From NCBI RefSeq assembly GCF_036785885.1, contig NC_092312.1, forward strand, positions 10,992,001-11,056,000: 64,000 bases of DNA, given 5' to 3'. Positions 48,939-61,300 of the stretch are shown one piece after another. The translations under genes and the position numbers were made by a program. Within the stretch, counting starts at the first letter, position 1; the number at the start of each line of letters is the position of its first letter. The DNA comes from Coffea arabica (taxonomy: Eukaryota > Streptophyta > Magnoliopsida > Gentianales > Rubiaceae). The notes under the pieces are model-generated. The model saw only the letters and a list, made by a program, of their open reading frames with translations, was not told where the DNA came from and searched no databases.

Positions 48939-50314
48939 TAGGGGTGGGCAAAAAATTCGATCCAATCCGATTCGAAAAATAGAATATCCGATCCTATTTT
49001 TCTTAGCGGAGACAGATACGGGTAGGGTACCTGCAAAAACGGATACGGATACGGATCAGCAAAATAAAAACCCGCGGGTACCCGACCCGCAGGATATATT
49101 ATATAAATATTAAAAAAATAAGGGTTCATTATATAATTTTACAATTTTTAATCCTAAGTGTAAGTAAAGTGGTTCACAATCTCATATTTTAATTTCATAT
49201 GATCTGCCTCTCCTCATCTTGTCTAAAAAAAATGAATATTCTTGGTGAAACCTAAACCAAATGAATAAAATAAAGAAAAATTTGTGAAAATCTATCATAA
49301 AAATTGTTTATCCCTTTCATTCTTTTTCATTTTTATTCTACTTCCATCGATCTTTCCTACAAATTTTTCATCAATTCAATCAAAAATTTGTGTTTGGAGT
49401 TCCAATTTTCTGTTAGCTAGATAATTAAAACATTTGTGTCTTTCATTTATTTATTTATTTTATTGCAATTGTGTCTCTTAAATTTGTCTCCTTTATTTTA
49501 GTGCAAGAAATTTATTTTTCTTTTTCATCACCTTTAATGTAACAAGGTCTATTCCAAAGATGTAAGAAAGTTGGGAAAAATTTTTTAAAATTATTTTGGT
49601 TATACTTTTTTCAAAAATTATTAGCTCTGTTCAATTCTTTTCCGGACTTGATTCCACAATCGACTCATTTTGGATGCAATCTTGTACCATAATATCCTTA
49701 AGGAAGTTGGAAAAGTTTCCATATATTTATTATCCTTGTGTTTGTTATGTTTTAAAAGGATGAAATGCGTGAGAATTGTGATGTACTCAAAATTATCATA
49801 AAATTTCGTTTTATCCTTGTGTTTGTCATACTTGGAAAAGTTGGAAAAGTTGTCATATACTTATTATCCTTGTGTGTGTTATGTTGTAAAAGGATGAAAT
49901 GCGTGAGAATAGTGATGTACTCAAAATTATCATTTTATTTATTAGATATTATAATTCTAATATGTACTAAATTTATGAAATCGGTTTGATTATTGGATGA
50001 AATGTGAGAATGGTGATGTATGGATTTTGATGATAATATCTCTGCCAATGTTAATTGGAAAGCATATAATTGATTATACTTTCTTTATTGGAAAACATGT
50101 TGATATTAAGTAAAAAATATTTTTTTATTGAAAAATAGTTTTTTTTTAAGGGCAAGTACCCTATGACCCGCCCCTTTTTTTTTCGGATAGCCGAATAGCG
50201 CATACCCGAAAACATTAGGAGCGGATTAGGATCGCAAAATGGTCGATCCGATATTTTAGGGTCAGGTCAACCAAATCTTGTTAGGGACGGGTAGCCGACC
50301 CGTGCCCACCCCTA
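48939..50314. mobile_element. Non-autonomous hAT element, 1376 bp, with target duplication
   Basis: Both ends carry the exact 12-bp terminal inverted repeat TAGGGGTGGGCA. The flanks are GGTACACC (48931-48938) and GATACACC (50315-50322), an 8-bp target duplication with one mismatch, which fits hAT. The subterminal regions are GC-rich (CCCGCGGGTACCCGACCCGC on the left, GACGGGTAGCCGACCCGTGC on the right) and the centre is AT-rich. No transposase frame is present. The centre holds a direct duplication of about 132 bp, listed separately. Confidence 0.88.
49707..49950. repeat. Direct duplication inside the hAT element, period about 132 bp
   Basis: AAAAGGATGAAATGCGTGAG recurs near 49755 and 49887, with GATGTACTCAAAATTATCAT after each. 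Preceding blocks with CTTATTATCCTTGTG or TTTATTATCCTTGTG also match. It is an internal expansion of the element and not a separate insertion. Confidence 0.8.
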
Positions 50315-52341
50315 GATACACCATCACTTCTCTGCTTAATCAGAGAAGAAATCTCAAAGATTTCTTGATATCGGTGTATAATTCCCTATGAAATTTTCAT
50401 TCCAGGCAATAGTCATTTATTTTCAAGAAAAATGTGGTCTTGATCTGTTTGGATTGTGTGCGTGGCTCTGTCCTTCACTATGGAATCACCATTGTCATTA
50501 TCTGAAGAAAAAAAGAAATAAAGCATGAATAAATAAAATGAAAGAAAGAATAACCGTTCAACTTTAGCTTGCTTTTTTAACCACTAATTAAAACGAAATT
50601 CACTCCTGGATAAATCTCAAGCCTTACTCCACAGGAATTGCCATCCCCATCAACTTGTATTCTTTTTTCCTACGTTGAAGCTCAGGGATGGACGGTGGTG
50701 GGAGCCAAAAAAAGTCAAAGACTCCACAAAAACAAATCCATTAACCGACATACAAATATGACTCATTTATCTCATGATCCATCTACTAGTATTAATTTTC
50801 TATCTATGCAAATATTTGCATGGGCATATCTATAATGCAAAAAGGTTACATCGAAAAAAGGGACGTCACTCGTGCAATCTTTCGTGAGAATCTCCAACAA
50901 CTTTTTTTTTATCTTTTGCTTTAGTTTCTCTGATTGATTATTTTTGGTCATAGTTAAAGCATCTTTTTGACTAACAAATAACTTTTAACCTACATTTGTA
51001 AAATTTGGCACACAGGGGGGTTCTTGCAATCATCATTCTGTTAAATATTTGTACTCCATCATAAGCCCCCAAGATTCTCTTTTTTTTTCTCTTGACTGTG
51101 AAGCATAATGGAATATGCTGCAAGTATACATATATATGAACTAGTCAATAAGGGCCAATGTTTCCCTCCTTGGGCTGTTGGTGAGGATTAGCGAAAAAAA
51201 TTTAAGGGTCGTGCCATAGCATTTCTTTGGTCTAGTTGAATCTGTATATTCACTAGTCCCTACAACAGTCTCCTTAGGCTCCCCCTCCCCCTAGATTAGG
51301 ATAGAATAGGTTATACAAATGTATCGTTGCTGACAAAAAAAAAAAAACGATAACGTGTGGATTTTTACATACGTACAGTATATGAACTTGCTTGCTTGCT
51401 TACTTTGGAAGTTAATTAATTAAAAAGAAAAAGTCCAAATTTCATACCGACATACTCATTCTGAATATTCGATTCAATCCTCCTAAACCCCTATCTAAGC
51501 TAATTAGTACCAGAGGCCTTGGATAAAATAATTAAATGTCTATTAGTATCTGATAATGAAAGGCAACTAAATTGCTTTGGAACTGGAATCTGATTGACTT
51601 TAAATATCAGATCAAGTCAACCCGGACTCGTATGAGTCCCATTCAAACCGCCGGAAGTATCCAACCGCTACTCATTTGAGTTGGCATCTTCTTATGTTTA
51701 CAGCGAAGAAATTTACCTGCGTCGGTTGCGGAGTTGGGTCCATTTCTGTCGTACCATTAGCGTACAAAACGAAGTCTAGGTCAGGTGTAACAACAGTATT
51801 GGAACGTTTAAATCAGATATTTATGTTTTTTTTTCTAATAGAAAAATAGATGGCTCTTCCTGTCTTTCAAGCTCCAACTAAACCAGTTAAAAGATGTCAA
51901 TTTGTTTGTTGGAAAAGATTCCCAAAATTACGTGTTGTGAAGCTTTGATTCAACAAAGAGAAACTTAGGAGTGAATTTGATTTTCAATTTCGTCAAAAGT
52001 GATTTTCGAGCGACTAATTTCTAAGAAATTTGCCTGCAAACGGTGGGCTCGAATGATTTGTATGGTATAGTATGCACGGTTAGAGTGGCATATTTCAACA
52101 ACAAAGCCAACCACTTGTCATCTACCAAATGTTGATAATTTACAAAAGATTAACTTAATCTACTATGCCTTCAGAACAACGGGTAAAACTCTTAATTAAA
52201 GTTTTACATGAAAATAGCGTCACTAGCACGCGATGAGAATGGAAACTGAATTTATCCAAACTCTTTTTCTTTACAAAAATAAAATAAAAAAAAGATAAGC
52301 ATTTAATTGCCACGATAAAGATTTATAAGATCTTAATGAAC

Positions 52342-52392
<51 letters not shown>

Positions 52393-53198
52393 TTGTCCTC
52401 CCATCTCTTCACGCACCTTTTTTATTTTTAATTATCAAATTTAAAATTTAAAATTCAAACTTTGAACCTGATAGTCAAGCGCCTTTGTTTAAATTAAAAA
52501 TGTTAAAATGAAAAAAATGAAAAAAAGAAGACTTGAGGAGTTGACCATTAGGGTGGACTCAGTATCAAGGGAAGGTTGTTAGGCGCTTTTCCGCCGTTAA
52601 ATTTGGAGTCCGAATCCCATGCGTGAGAATTGGGGGTGTGAGTGAATCAACCTCGCAGAGAAGTCTATTATAGTAAGTACATCTTAATTTCGAAGAAATG
52701 TTTTGAAACCATAGCCAGGTTGAGAACATCACTGGGGACCCAAACCCCAGCATCTAACCACAGCACAGCTTTCTGCTGTGCTGTTGCAAATTGCTGAACC
52801 AGGACAACCGCGTCCACTGTGCTTGACACAACTGAATTGCGGCCCCTTTCCAAATATAGACAGGCCTACGGTCACTGCCATTGTCTACGGATGAGATTGG
52901 ACAGTGACATCTTTGTCCATTTCCCTGCTCTAGCCCACCACGACCAGCTTCGTGGGCTGACCCCCCAGCCGACCATTTGTTCTTTCTAAATTGACACCCA
53001 CCCTTTTCCATGTGCTGCCTATCTGTCAAAATCGACCCACGAACGGACCAAAAAGGGCATTCTCCAGGCTCTGGCTGCCGGGTCCTATGCTAAGGAATGA
53101 CATGACAGTAGTTTCTTTCATCACAATTCCCTATCTTTTTCTTTTTCGCTAAGATACTACACATAAATTTAAAAAAAAAAAAAACATTCTTGGTTAAT
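50315..53198. other. Intergenic region
   Basis: Mostly AT-rich. Between about 52560 and 53040 the base composition is more balanced and several frames stay open on the minus strand (52565-52753, 52668-52853, 52754-53029), but they overlap in different frames and I recognise no domain. This may be a decayed gene or transposon remnant. Confidence 0.4.
52347..52389. repeat. (TA)n microsatellite
   Basis: An alternating T/A run followed by poly-T. It lies in otherwise featureless AT-rich DNA. Confidence 0.9.
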
Positions 53199-53211
53199 GA
53201 AGCACCGTTAC

Positions 53212-53417
53212 GTCCCGCGTGAATGGTCCAGCGGCAGCGCCTTTCACCAGTGAATCTTGAGGTCACAAGTTCGAGTCTCCGCTCCGCTGGATTCCTCCAC
53301 GCACTTAACGTGTTTGGACCGGGTTAGGGCGCCGGGTCCGGACCGCAGGAAATTAGTCGGACCCCGTAAAGATTGACCCGGACATCCCTGTGTCGACAAA
53401 AAAAAACAAAAAAAAAA
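53212..53417 (+). mobile_element. tRNA-derived SINE with poly-A tail and target duplication
   Basis: The head carries an RNA polymerase III A-box-like segment (TGGTCCAGCGG, 53224-53234) and a B-box-like segment (AGTTCGAGTCT, 53268-53278), about 33 bp apart. A GC-rich tRNA-unrelated body follows (GGGTTAGGGCGCCGGGTCCG), then GTGTCGACAAAAAA and an A-rich tail. Flanks GAAGCACCGTTAC (53199-53211) and GAAGCGCCGTTAC (53418-53430) form a 13-bp target duplication with one mismatch. It is not a functional tRNA gene, since no cloverleaf closes. Retroposition used LINE machinery in trans, as known for SINEs. Confidence 0.9.
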
Positions 53418-53430
53418 GAAGCGCCGTTAC

Positions 53431-55184
53431 CTTCGTTCCTCTTCTACCGTGAAAAAAAGTAGTAATGAATTACCTTATTTTCTATCTAAGATAAACAAAT
53501 TTCTCTCAACAGTGTTTATATCTTTTAATTAGCAATATCAAGATTTTTTAAGGCAGCAGGATTGATCGCTTTCATTAATAAGGAAATAAGCCTGTAGAAA
53601 AGGTTTACAGAGATAAGATTAAGGTTTTAAAAACATTTTGTTGCCATTTTAGGAGATATTTATCTCATTTTGATGGTTTAATTTCTAAATCTTCCGATAG
53701 TGGTTTGATTCCTTTTCTCCAAAGTCTACTACTAGTCGTCTGTTAAACTAAGGTTCAATCATGACTGAGGTTGGAGTAAGATTAGTCCCTAAGGAAGGAA
53801 GTTTAGACATAATTGCCTCCCATCTTTTTAACCTTTTAGAGAAGCATCAATAATTACTGCACATCTGTAACCTTTGATCTTTGTCCTTTGGAGAAACATC
53901 AATAATTACTGCACAGCTGTGATTTTTTGAGCCACCCACAAAGGCTAATAAAAGCGTTGCGCGGAATACAAGTCAAGAAATGAAGAGCAGAAAAGTCCAT
54001 AGATGGAACTTGTAAAGCGTACACGGAAATGAAGACTCCGAAGACTTTACTTTTTCTTGGAATAATTTTCAAAGTGGGATAGTAGTTGAGATAATAATCT
54101 CCAATCTGATTATTGCCACAGAGGTTGTTTCCTTTCCCGTTTGGTCTAGTATTCACCCTATCGACAAATTCTTGAGGAAGACGAGGCCCCCGCGTCCACC
54201 AGTCCATATAAGGTGAATTTGAAGGAAGTTTCTCCCGCAAGAAATTATGGACGTGCTTGAGGTCTTGTCTGGACCTTCTTTTTTTTTTTTTTTAATGTCT
54301 GGACATGACTCTCTGTTTTTTTTTTTTTTTTCATTTTGATTTTGACAAATGGGCAACACTAAGACGTGCTGAATAATGGGATTTACTTAATGTCTAAGTT
54401 TTTTATTCTTTTTAAAACAAGAGAAGAGTGGGATTGAGAAAGATTTGAAACTAAAACCTTTAATTCTTGGAGTTATAATTCTATTTAAGTAAAATTAGAC
54501 TATTTAATTAAGATATTTTACTATCTTGTTGAGAATTATGCCAAACTACACGAAACATAGAATAGAAAACTTTTTTTTTTTTTTTAAATATGATAAAAAC
54601 ATAGAATAGAATAAAAACTTTTGTATGTATTACATATATAACACGCATGTTCTAAGGAAACTTCAAGCGAACTTTCAAGATAAAAATTTGTCATACACCT
54701 AACTGAATATGCTTGGACCACTTGTACTTATCCGGTAATTCAATTTCATGTATGACTTTTCGCGGGTAAAGAAGTGTAGGGTTTCGAACTCTGAATACGA
54801 CGGTAAACTGTCTACCGTGGGAAAGGAAGAATAGAATAGACAACTCCATTCCTTCGGCTGCCAACCATTCTCCGAATACAATGACAAATATTAAATGTAG
54901 GAGGGCAACAGCAACATAAAAGAAATTACGTGTGTCCATGAAGATTGAGATCGGAGGGTCGGACGTTTGAAAATGGAGTGAACGTTAATGGTCGATCCAA
55001 TATGCAGGTATGGGTAAGGAATTGGGGGTCCCATGCATGAGAGCAATAGGCAGTTATTTACGTTTCAACTAACATAACTGCCCGGAAGAGGTGGCACCGA
55101 CTCATTGCCAGGAATTCCAAGTCTCCATCTCCAGAAGTTACGGAACGATGTTGCATGCCAACCCCTTCAATTAATTTCTCCTAA
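53431..55184. other. Intergenic region
   Basis: AT-rich DNA with several poly-T runs (for example 54279-54293, 54317-54331, 54571-54584). The minus frame at 53899-54240 (113 codons) has no recognisable domain. A segment near 54410-54490 (GAGAAAGATTTGAAACTAAA then ACCTTTAATTCTTGGAG) resembles the poly-T-led segment at 42838-42910, suggesting an uncharacterised dispersed repeat. Confidence 0.4.
54691..54939 (-). CDS. 82-aa ORF with one hydrophobic segment (uncertain)
   Basis: It starts at a true ATG and reads MDTRNFFYVAVALLHLIFVI, a plausible signal anchor at residues 6-21, then WLAAEG and a polar tail ending KYKWSKHIQLGV. No family is recognised, the start context is weak at -3, and there are no neighbours to support it. 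It is reported only because hydrophobic N-terminal small ORFs are often missed. Confidence 0.2.
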   Translation of the reverse strand: MDTRNFFYVAVALLHLIFVIVFGEWLAAEGMELSILFFLSHGRQFTVVFRVRNPTLLYPRKVIHEIELPDKYKWSKHIQLGV

Positions 55185-56710
55185 TATATTAAGCTTTGGG
55201 GGAGACGATCAGAAGTGTGTATATATATATATATATATTTCTTGCTTTCATCTCATCCGTTAAATTGACGATAGCAGTAGTCATTCTTCTAGTGTCGGAA
55301 AAGGCACCATTCTTATTAATTAGAGAAGAAAAAGCTAACGTCCATAGCTGGACAACAGCGTTTTGGATAATGTATCATGTCGAAAAGAATAAAAAAAAAT
55401 AAAGCCAAAGACTATCTTTAAGACTATCTTTAATGTCTGAGATTTAAGGTAGAGAATCAACGTTTATTGCTGGATAACAACGCTTTGGATAATGCATTAT
55501 GCATAGGGATGGCAATGGGGCTGGGTGACCGCGGGCACCCGCCCCGTGGGGGGGCTAATGGGGCGGGGACGGGGGCGGGAGAGTGTACCTCCGCCCCATC
55601 CCCTGCCCCGCCACCCGCTTTAAAAAAATAAATATATAAAATATATATAGGTATATAATTATATATATAATATATAATTTAATTAGTTATAAATTTATGA
55701 TAATGATATTATTAGTTATATGTATTATATGATGTCTATTAGTATATATAATATAATTGATATTATTAATTATACTAATAATTATATATGTGTACTAATA
55801 CAAATTATTAATTGGTTATACTAAATTTACTAATATATTTATACTAAATCCCTAATTGCACTTAATACAATAACATTTTTTTCTTAAAAAAAGCACAAGC
55901 ACAATAATGAATTAGTGATTGTATTTGTACCAAAAGTGAAAACTTGACTACTTTAGTTATATTTATTTCATTATGTTGGATTGTATTCAAATAATTTTTG
56001 TTTGATTGTTTTTATAAGTTTCAATTGTAAAATTACAATGAATAATAATTTAATGATGTGTTGATATTTTAGTACTTGATTATTTGCTAAAATTTAACCA
56101 TAATAAAATTATATAACAAATTTTTATTAGTCCCGCGGGGATACCCACGGAGGAAGCGAGGCGGGAGGAGCGGGGGACGGGGGACGGGGGATGGGGCGGG
56201 GGCGGGGGGAGTTTGTAGGCAGCGGGGCGCGGGATGAGGGAGGGGTCCTTCGCCCCAACTCCGCCCCGTCGCCATCCTAATTATGCAAGTGTGTTTGGAT
56301 AGAAAACTGTGGATGGTAGAGAATCAAGGTCAGTTTTTGCCATATTATCACTTAAAATATTTTTAATGTTTGAGATTTAATTCGATAAATCAAAAGAATT
56401 TTTTTTTTGTACGATAGAAAATAAAAGTGAATGCTTATCAATGGCCAATAAATTAAGCTTTGGAGTAGAGGTATAGATGGTATATTTCTTCTTGCTTTCA
56501 AGTTTCATCTTATCAAATTGGGAATACACTACTAATTCTTCTTCGATTCCTCACCTGCGTTGATTAGCCAAAATTAGCTTGTAAAAAATTTGTAGTACTA
56601 GTGTCAAAAAGGGTACTTTATTTTTCAATGGAAAAGACTAACGTCTATAGCTGGGTAACAACTTGTTTTCTGGATAATGGATTATTATATCAAAAGGAAG
56701 GGGGAAAAAA
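55185..56710. repeat. Diverged local duplication interrupted by a hAT element
   Basis: The left copy (about 55185-55440, with a further partial copy at 55455-55503) and right copy (about 56440-56710) share a series of landmarks: ATTAAGCTTTGG, TTTCTTGCTTTCA, TTCTAGTGTCGGAAAAGG versus TACTAGTGTCAAAAAGGG, TAACGTC(C/T)ATAGCTGG, and TTGGATAATG versus CTGGATAATG. Differences are frequent, so the duplication is old. Confidence 0.65.
55504..56279. mobile_element. Non-autonomous hAT element, 776 bp, with perfect target duplication
   Basis: The left end is TAGGGATGGCAATGGGGC and the right end on the opposite strand is TAGGATGGCGACGGGGC. The flanks are identical: ATTATGCA at 55496-55503 and at 56280-56287, the 8-bp duplication expected of hAT. 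GC-rich subterminal blocks (GGGCACCCGCCCC and similar) enclose an AT-rich centre of about 500 bp. No transposase is present. The minus frame at 56087-56275 is a Pro-rich translation of the GC-rich end. Confidence 0.92.
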
Positions 56711-57315
56711 CAAGAAACAAAGATGTATCTCACTCTTCGACAAAGAAACTAGGATGGTAATTTAAAAACCTTGTAACTGTTGCTTTCGATGATAGCTGGC
56801 TTGAATTGTTCGAGTCAAGAAACCATCAAGTGGGGGTGCAGATGCAATAATTTCACTTTAGATATTTATATACAGTTAAATATTTATAACTGGTTTTAAT
56901 TAATTGTTTGAGGCTTTAACTATCCCCGGGGGGGGGGAGCATATACAATATTTTCTCTTTAAATATTGAGTAAAATTTTTATATATTATCAGTGTATAAT
57001 TATTTACACTATCAAATTGAAATCATATTACATAGCATGAATTTAAACTCAAAATTTAAATTATGCACATGCGACATACATTCATAGTTGTTAGTGTAAA
57101 AAAAAATTACTATACTATTAATGCATAAAAAGTTAATTCTTAAATACTCTCTCTGTTCCACTTTGATTTGATAGATTTGATTTTTTTGCCACACACATTA
57201 AGAAAAGTTAGTTAATTTTATTGGAATAATAAATCTAATTTACTATCTTACTAAAATACCCTTACATTAAATGGAAGATAACTAATTAGCTTTACATTAA
57301 ATAAGTTAAGTTATA

Positions 57316-57407
57316 CTCAAGAAGAGGGCTAGATTGAGCAGTAAGATGGTAGGGGTTGCAAGTAAAACGTCTTTGGTTAAAGTCCTCTCAATTATCAAAA
57401 AAAAAAA
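57316..57407 (+). mobile_element. Short SINE-like relic
   Basis: GGCTAGATTGAGCAGTAAGA resembles a degenerate A-box head, and GGTTAAAGTCC a degenerate B-box (GGTTCGANTCC). It ends in CTCTCAATTATC followed by a 12-base A run. ATTAAATA occurs on both sides (57295-57302 and 57408-57415), which could be a short target duplication. Confidence 0.4.
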
Positions 57408-57860
57408 ATTAAATATGGATATTTTAAAAAGTTATAATTTAATTATGTTTTTCAATTGCAAAGTAAATTACTGTAATTTGAAATGAATGAAAGAGAAAAA
57501 TGAAGACGTGGTGAGAGTAGTTAAGTTTTGATTGTATAGCTCAATTACAAAATGTAGCGTTGATGACGAAAAGGACCATATCTCAGTGTCGGCCCGAGGC
57601 CAATGTGGCAACCTGCAATTGAGTTTAAGTCTAAGGGACCATGTAATAATTTATGCTTTCATAATGGCGTTTGTACACTTTTCTTGACTCACATGCTTAA
57701 GTCGTCTGCATTGACGGGCCATTGCTGAACCCAAACAATTGACCGCCATTATGAGTCAGTCTACTCGGGCCATCCACGAGATTACCTAATCAATTGAAAC
57801 TGATGTACCCAGCGTAACTAGAGGATTAAAAACATGGAAAACGAGGATGAATAGTAAAAT

Positions 57861-58172
57861 TAGTGGCGAAGCCGGAACATTAGACCAGTGGAGCAATATT
57901 ATAGTTAAAAAAATGATATAATTATTATGTGAGAAAAATATTGAACTTATAATTATGTATTTATTTTGAGTTATTTTTTTAAAATTTTTTACTTATTCAA
58001 GTAGTATTCAATTTTTTGTTTAATTAGTTTTGAATATTATGTTTAATATTATGAATTTTTCAAAATATAGGGAGTGATTTCAAGGGAGAAATATTTCCTA
58101 GAATTGAGAGGGAGGGGGGACAATTATGATAAAAGCCTACAATTCTGTAAAGTTTTCATGGCTATGCCATAA
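57861..58172. mobile_element. Relic beginning AGTGGCGAAGCC
   Basis: Left AGTGGCGAAGCCGG and right GGCTATGCCATAA form a loose terminal inversion. The start matches the relic at 22530. The body is AT-rich with no coding capacity. The superfamily is not resolved. Confidence 0.4.
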
Positions 58173-58228
58173 ATTGTGCTAAATTGAAGTAAGGAGGGAT
58201 AATTGCCCGGCCTCTTGTAGTAAAACAA

Positions 58229-58392
58229 AGTGTTTGGATAGCAAATTATCCCAAATAATATTTTACTTGTATCATAAACATATTTTCAAATCTACCATTT
58301 TATATTTCCAATCATCTTTTTATCTCACATATATCATATCACAAAAAGTGTTACAGTAATTATTCCAAATAATATTTCAAATAATACTCGTA
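58229..58392. mobile_element. MITE relic of the 47-kb family
   Basis: It starts AAGTGTTTGGATAGCAAATT and carries ATCTTTTTATCTCACATATA then CATATCACAAAAAGTGTTAC, nearly the same as in the inner and outer MITEs at 46.9-47.2 kb. The right end is degraded, so no clean inverted repeat remains. Confidence 0.6.
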
Positions 58393-61300
58393 GAAGTGTT
58401 GATAAATTCAAAATGTTACTCAAATTCTAAACTTTTGATTAATTCTCTTAATAAATCCAACATGTTAAGCTAATTATTTAAGTTATGCATATTCTGCACG
58501 TAAAATAAATTTTTTTTTTTTGGGGGTGGCTATCAGGCCTATAGCTGATGGAGCCTTGTCTAAAATAAAACTGTCAAGAAAAAGAAGTTAAAAAATGTGC
58601 CAAAAAGATTATTCAATTATATATATATATATATATTCACTGTTTGAAACGACAAATTAAACGAAGAGAGGATACGAGTTGAGGCTGAAGGTTAACGTGT
58701 GAAAGCAACAATGGAAGTGGATGTATGTAGCTAGTTCAGACCTTATCACCGTCAATCTTCTAAGACTCTGCCAAATGTGCAGCGAGCAATTAAGATAAAT
58801 GGCTGCATGGGTTTGGTGGGCGGGGGGTTATATTACATGTACTTGGAGTTTGAAAGCTACCATTTTTACTGAAGCGTACGTCACATTTGAAGCTTCAGAA
58901 CTGCCGACGAATCATCAGTACACAAGTTTCAGGCAGGTTGCTCATCAGTCAAAAACATGTATGATAACCTAGATGCTTTACCCGTTTTTTGATGGGCTCA
59001 TCTATTTAATGACTTTGTACCATTTGATTTCGAGTTCATACCAGCTGTACATTTAGAATGGATGGATTTGTCGGGCGAGTAGGGAAGTACTTTTAGAATT
59101 CCCTCATACGCCACTTTTAGACCTAAATCTTGGATATGACAGTTAGGGATGATGAGGAGCGGTGGAATGTCAAACAAAAAAAAAAAATTAAGTGGCATGT
59201 GTTAAACTCACATGTAAAAATTTTTAATTTATTTGATAATCAAATTTAACAATTAAATTTAATGTATTCAAATCTTAATTGTGTTTAGATTGTTTTTATA
59301 ACAAAAAAGAGTGCCACTTAATTGATTAAGTGCTTCTGAATTATCTAGGTAAAATTGAGTTTAGAAAATAAGTGATAAGTTTTTCATTTATCACTTAATA
59401 CAAGATATGCTTTTACGCTAGGGTTTAAGTACTTTTTTTTTATATAACTAACTCCGATTAGATTAGCTGTTTTTGGGAGGTGTTTTTGAAAAATTTTACT
59501 GTAGCAGAGTTTTTAGATTATATTTTGGGATATTTTCAAAAAATATTTTGAAATATTTAAGAGTAGAAGAGTTTCTAAAATATATTTTGAGATATTTTTT
59601 AAAATTTTAAAAAAATTCAAACTAATTTTAGATTACCTTTTAGAGTGCTTTTTAAAATTTTTTATTATAATTAAAAAACTAATTTTTGAAAAACACTACT
59701 CCCATCCAAAAAATAATCCGTATAATCGGTTGTCTTCTCCCACACCCTCTCTCCATCATCTCTTCCCTCTCTCATCAACATCCGATCCTACCTCGCTCAC
59801 CCTTCCCTTTCTCCTTTTCCATTTGGCATCATTATGGATAATTAAAAGGAGTTTTCCATTGAAGTGTTCTCTCATATAAGCTAAAGGTATGCGTACAAGT
59901 CTGTAGATATTTGTATCGTTTCTACTCCTGACAGCTATATGATTCATCATTAGTTTATGGTTTGATTACAAAATTCGTTGAAGACATCACAGAAAATATA
60001 GAACACAAAGGAGGATCTCGACAAGTTGATCAAGGCTTTATGATCAACTTCCGTGAGCAAATTAAAAATCAACATTTTTAGCATTTTAGATGAATTATAT
60101 TTACAGTATTTGTATTTTGTCAAATATATTTATTCCATTATAAATTTTATTTCAATTTTAAGTTCATTCTTTTTCTAATAAGTAATTCTTATTTTAAATA
60201 AAATTAAATCATATGTGCTACTATTAAAATACACCAATATAATATCATTATTTATAAATAAATCAATATAAGGACAAAATTGTAAAATAAAAGAAATTCG
60301 GCATTCAGTTGTCTACATACATAATACATTCAATGTTCAAATTCAGACAAAAATTTGTATTAAATTTACCACTTAACAATTCAATAACTTAATGAATTCA
60401 GATTTCAGACTTCAATTTTATCAAACGTGCCCTAAATTTAGAGATCAATTAACCTGGTTGTTGTGGCCCAAGAGACCCGAAAGACAAGCCAAGGAAGACT
60501 ACTTTTGAGCTGGAGATTATAAGTAATTGACTATCAAAAGTCAGAGATTTTGCAATATTTTCTGAAGTTTTTGTAAAAAATATATCGTAACGATTTGATT
60601 TGATGTGTGTAAAGTAAAAAAAAATGATTAAAAATGTATTTACGAAAAATGTAAAAGTTTTTTGAGATTCCCAAATCATAATGTTCTCCTTTGTGGAATC
60701 AAAACTCAACTCCAGCACCTTTTGGACGATATTCTGAGAGAGAAAAGCTTGAAGCCGATCAACATTCCACGAGTCACCCAAGAAGAATTCCGCCACCAGC
60801 ATTGGCGGAAATTTTAACAAAGTCTCGCAAAACTTTTACAGAACAATATATATGTATATATATAACAATTTTAGTTTTATTTTCTTCATGTTGGTGCCAT
60901 CATCCCGATTACGGGGATTTACATCGATATTTGCTTGCTGCTTTTTACAACCCCCTTTTGCCCCCTTTCTGATATAAATCTTGTTTCCTGCTTTCTGAAT
61001 CTTTCCTAGCATGAAAACAGACATCCTTTTGGTTATTACAGTATCGGGCAACATTCGTGTTTCATTTTCTTATTACCAGTTGCTGTCGATGCCCCACATC
61101 GCAGGTGATCCACTCCACTCAAGTTAGAAGCATTGTGTTTCTTAGCATAAATCATTCTCGGCAGTTCACAAGGTAAAAATCTACTATATTTATGCTAGCA
61201 AAATTAAGAATTGACAAGCTAAATGCCTTAACATAAGAAGGGATATAGCAGGTAAATTACAAATATTTGCAATATACAATCTGCTGATAAATAAAAGAAT

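Noticed and set aside
52565-53029. Candidate retrotransposon coding remnant
   Set aside because: Three minus-strand frames overlap in different phases and none shows a reverse transcriptase, RNase H or integrase motif that I can recognise.
53212-53300. Possible tRNA gene
   Set aside because: Pol III boxes are present, but no cloverleaf closes, and the body, poly-A tail and target duplication show a SINE.
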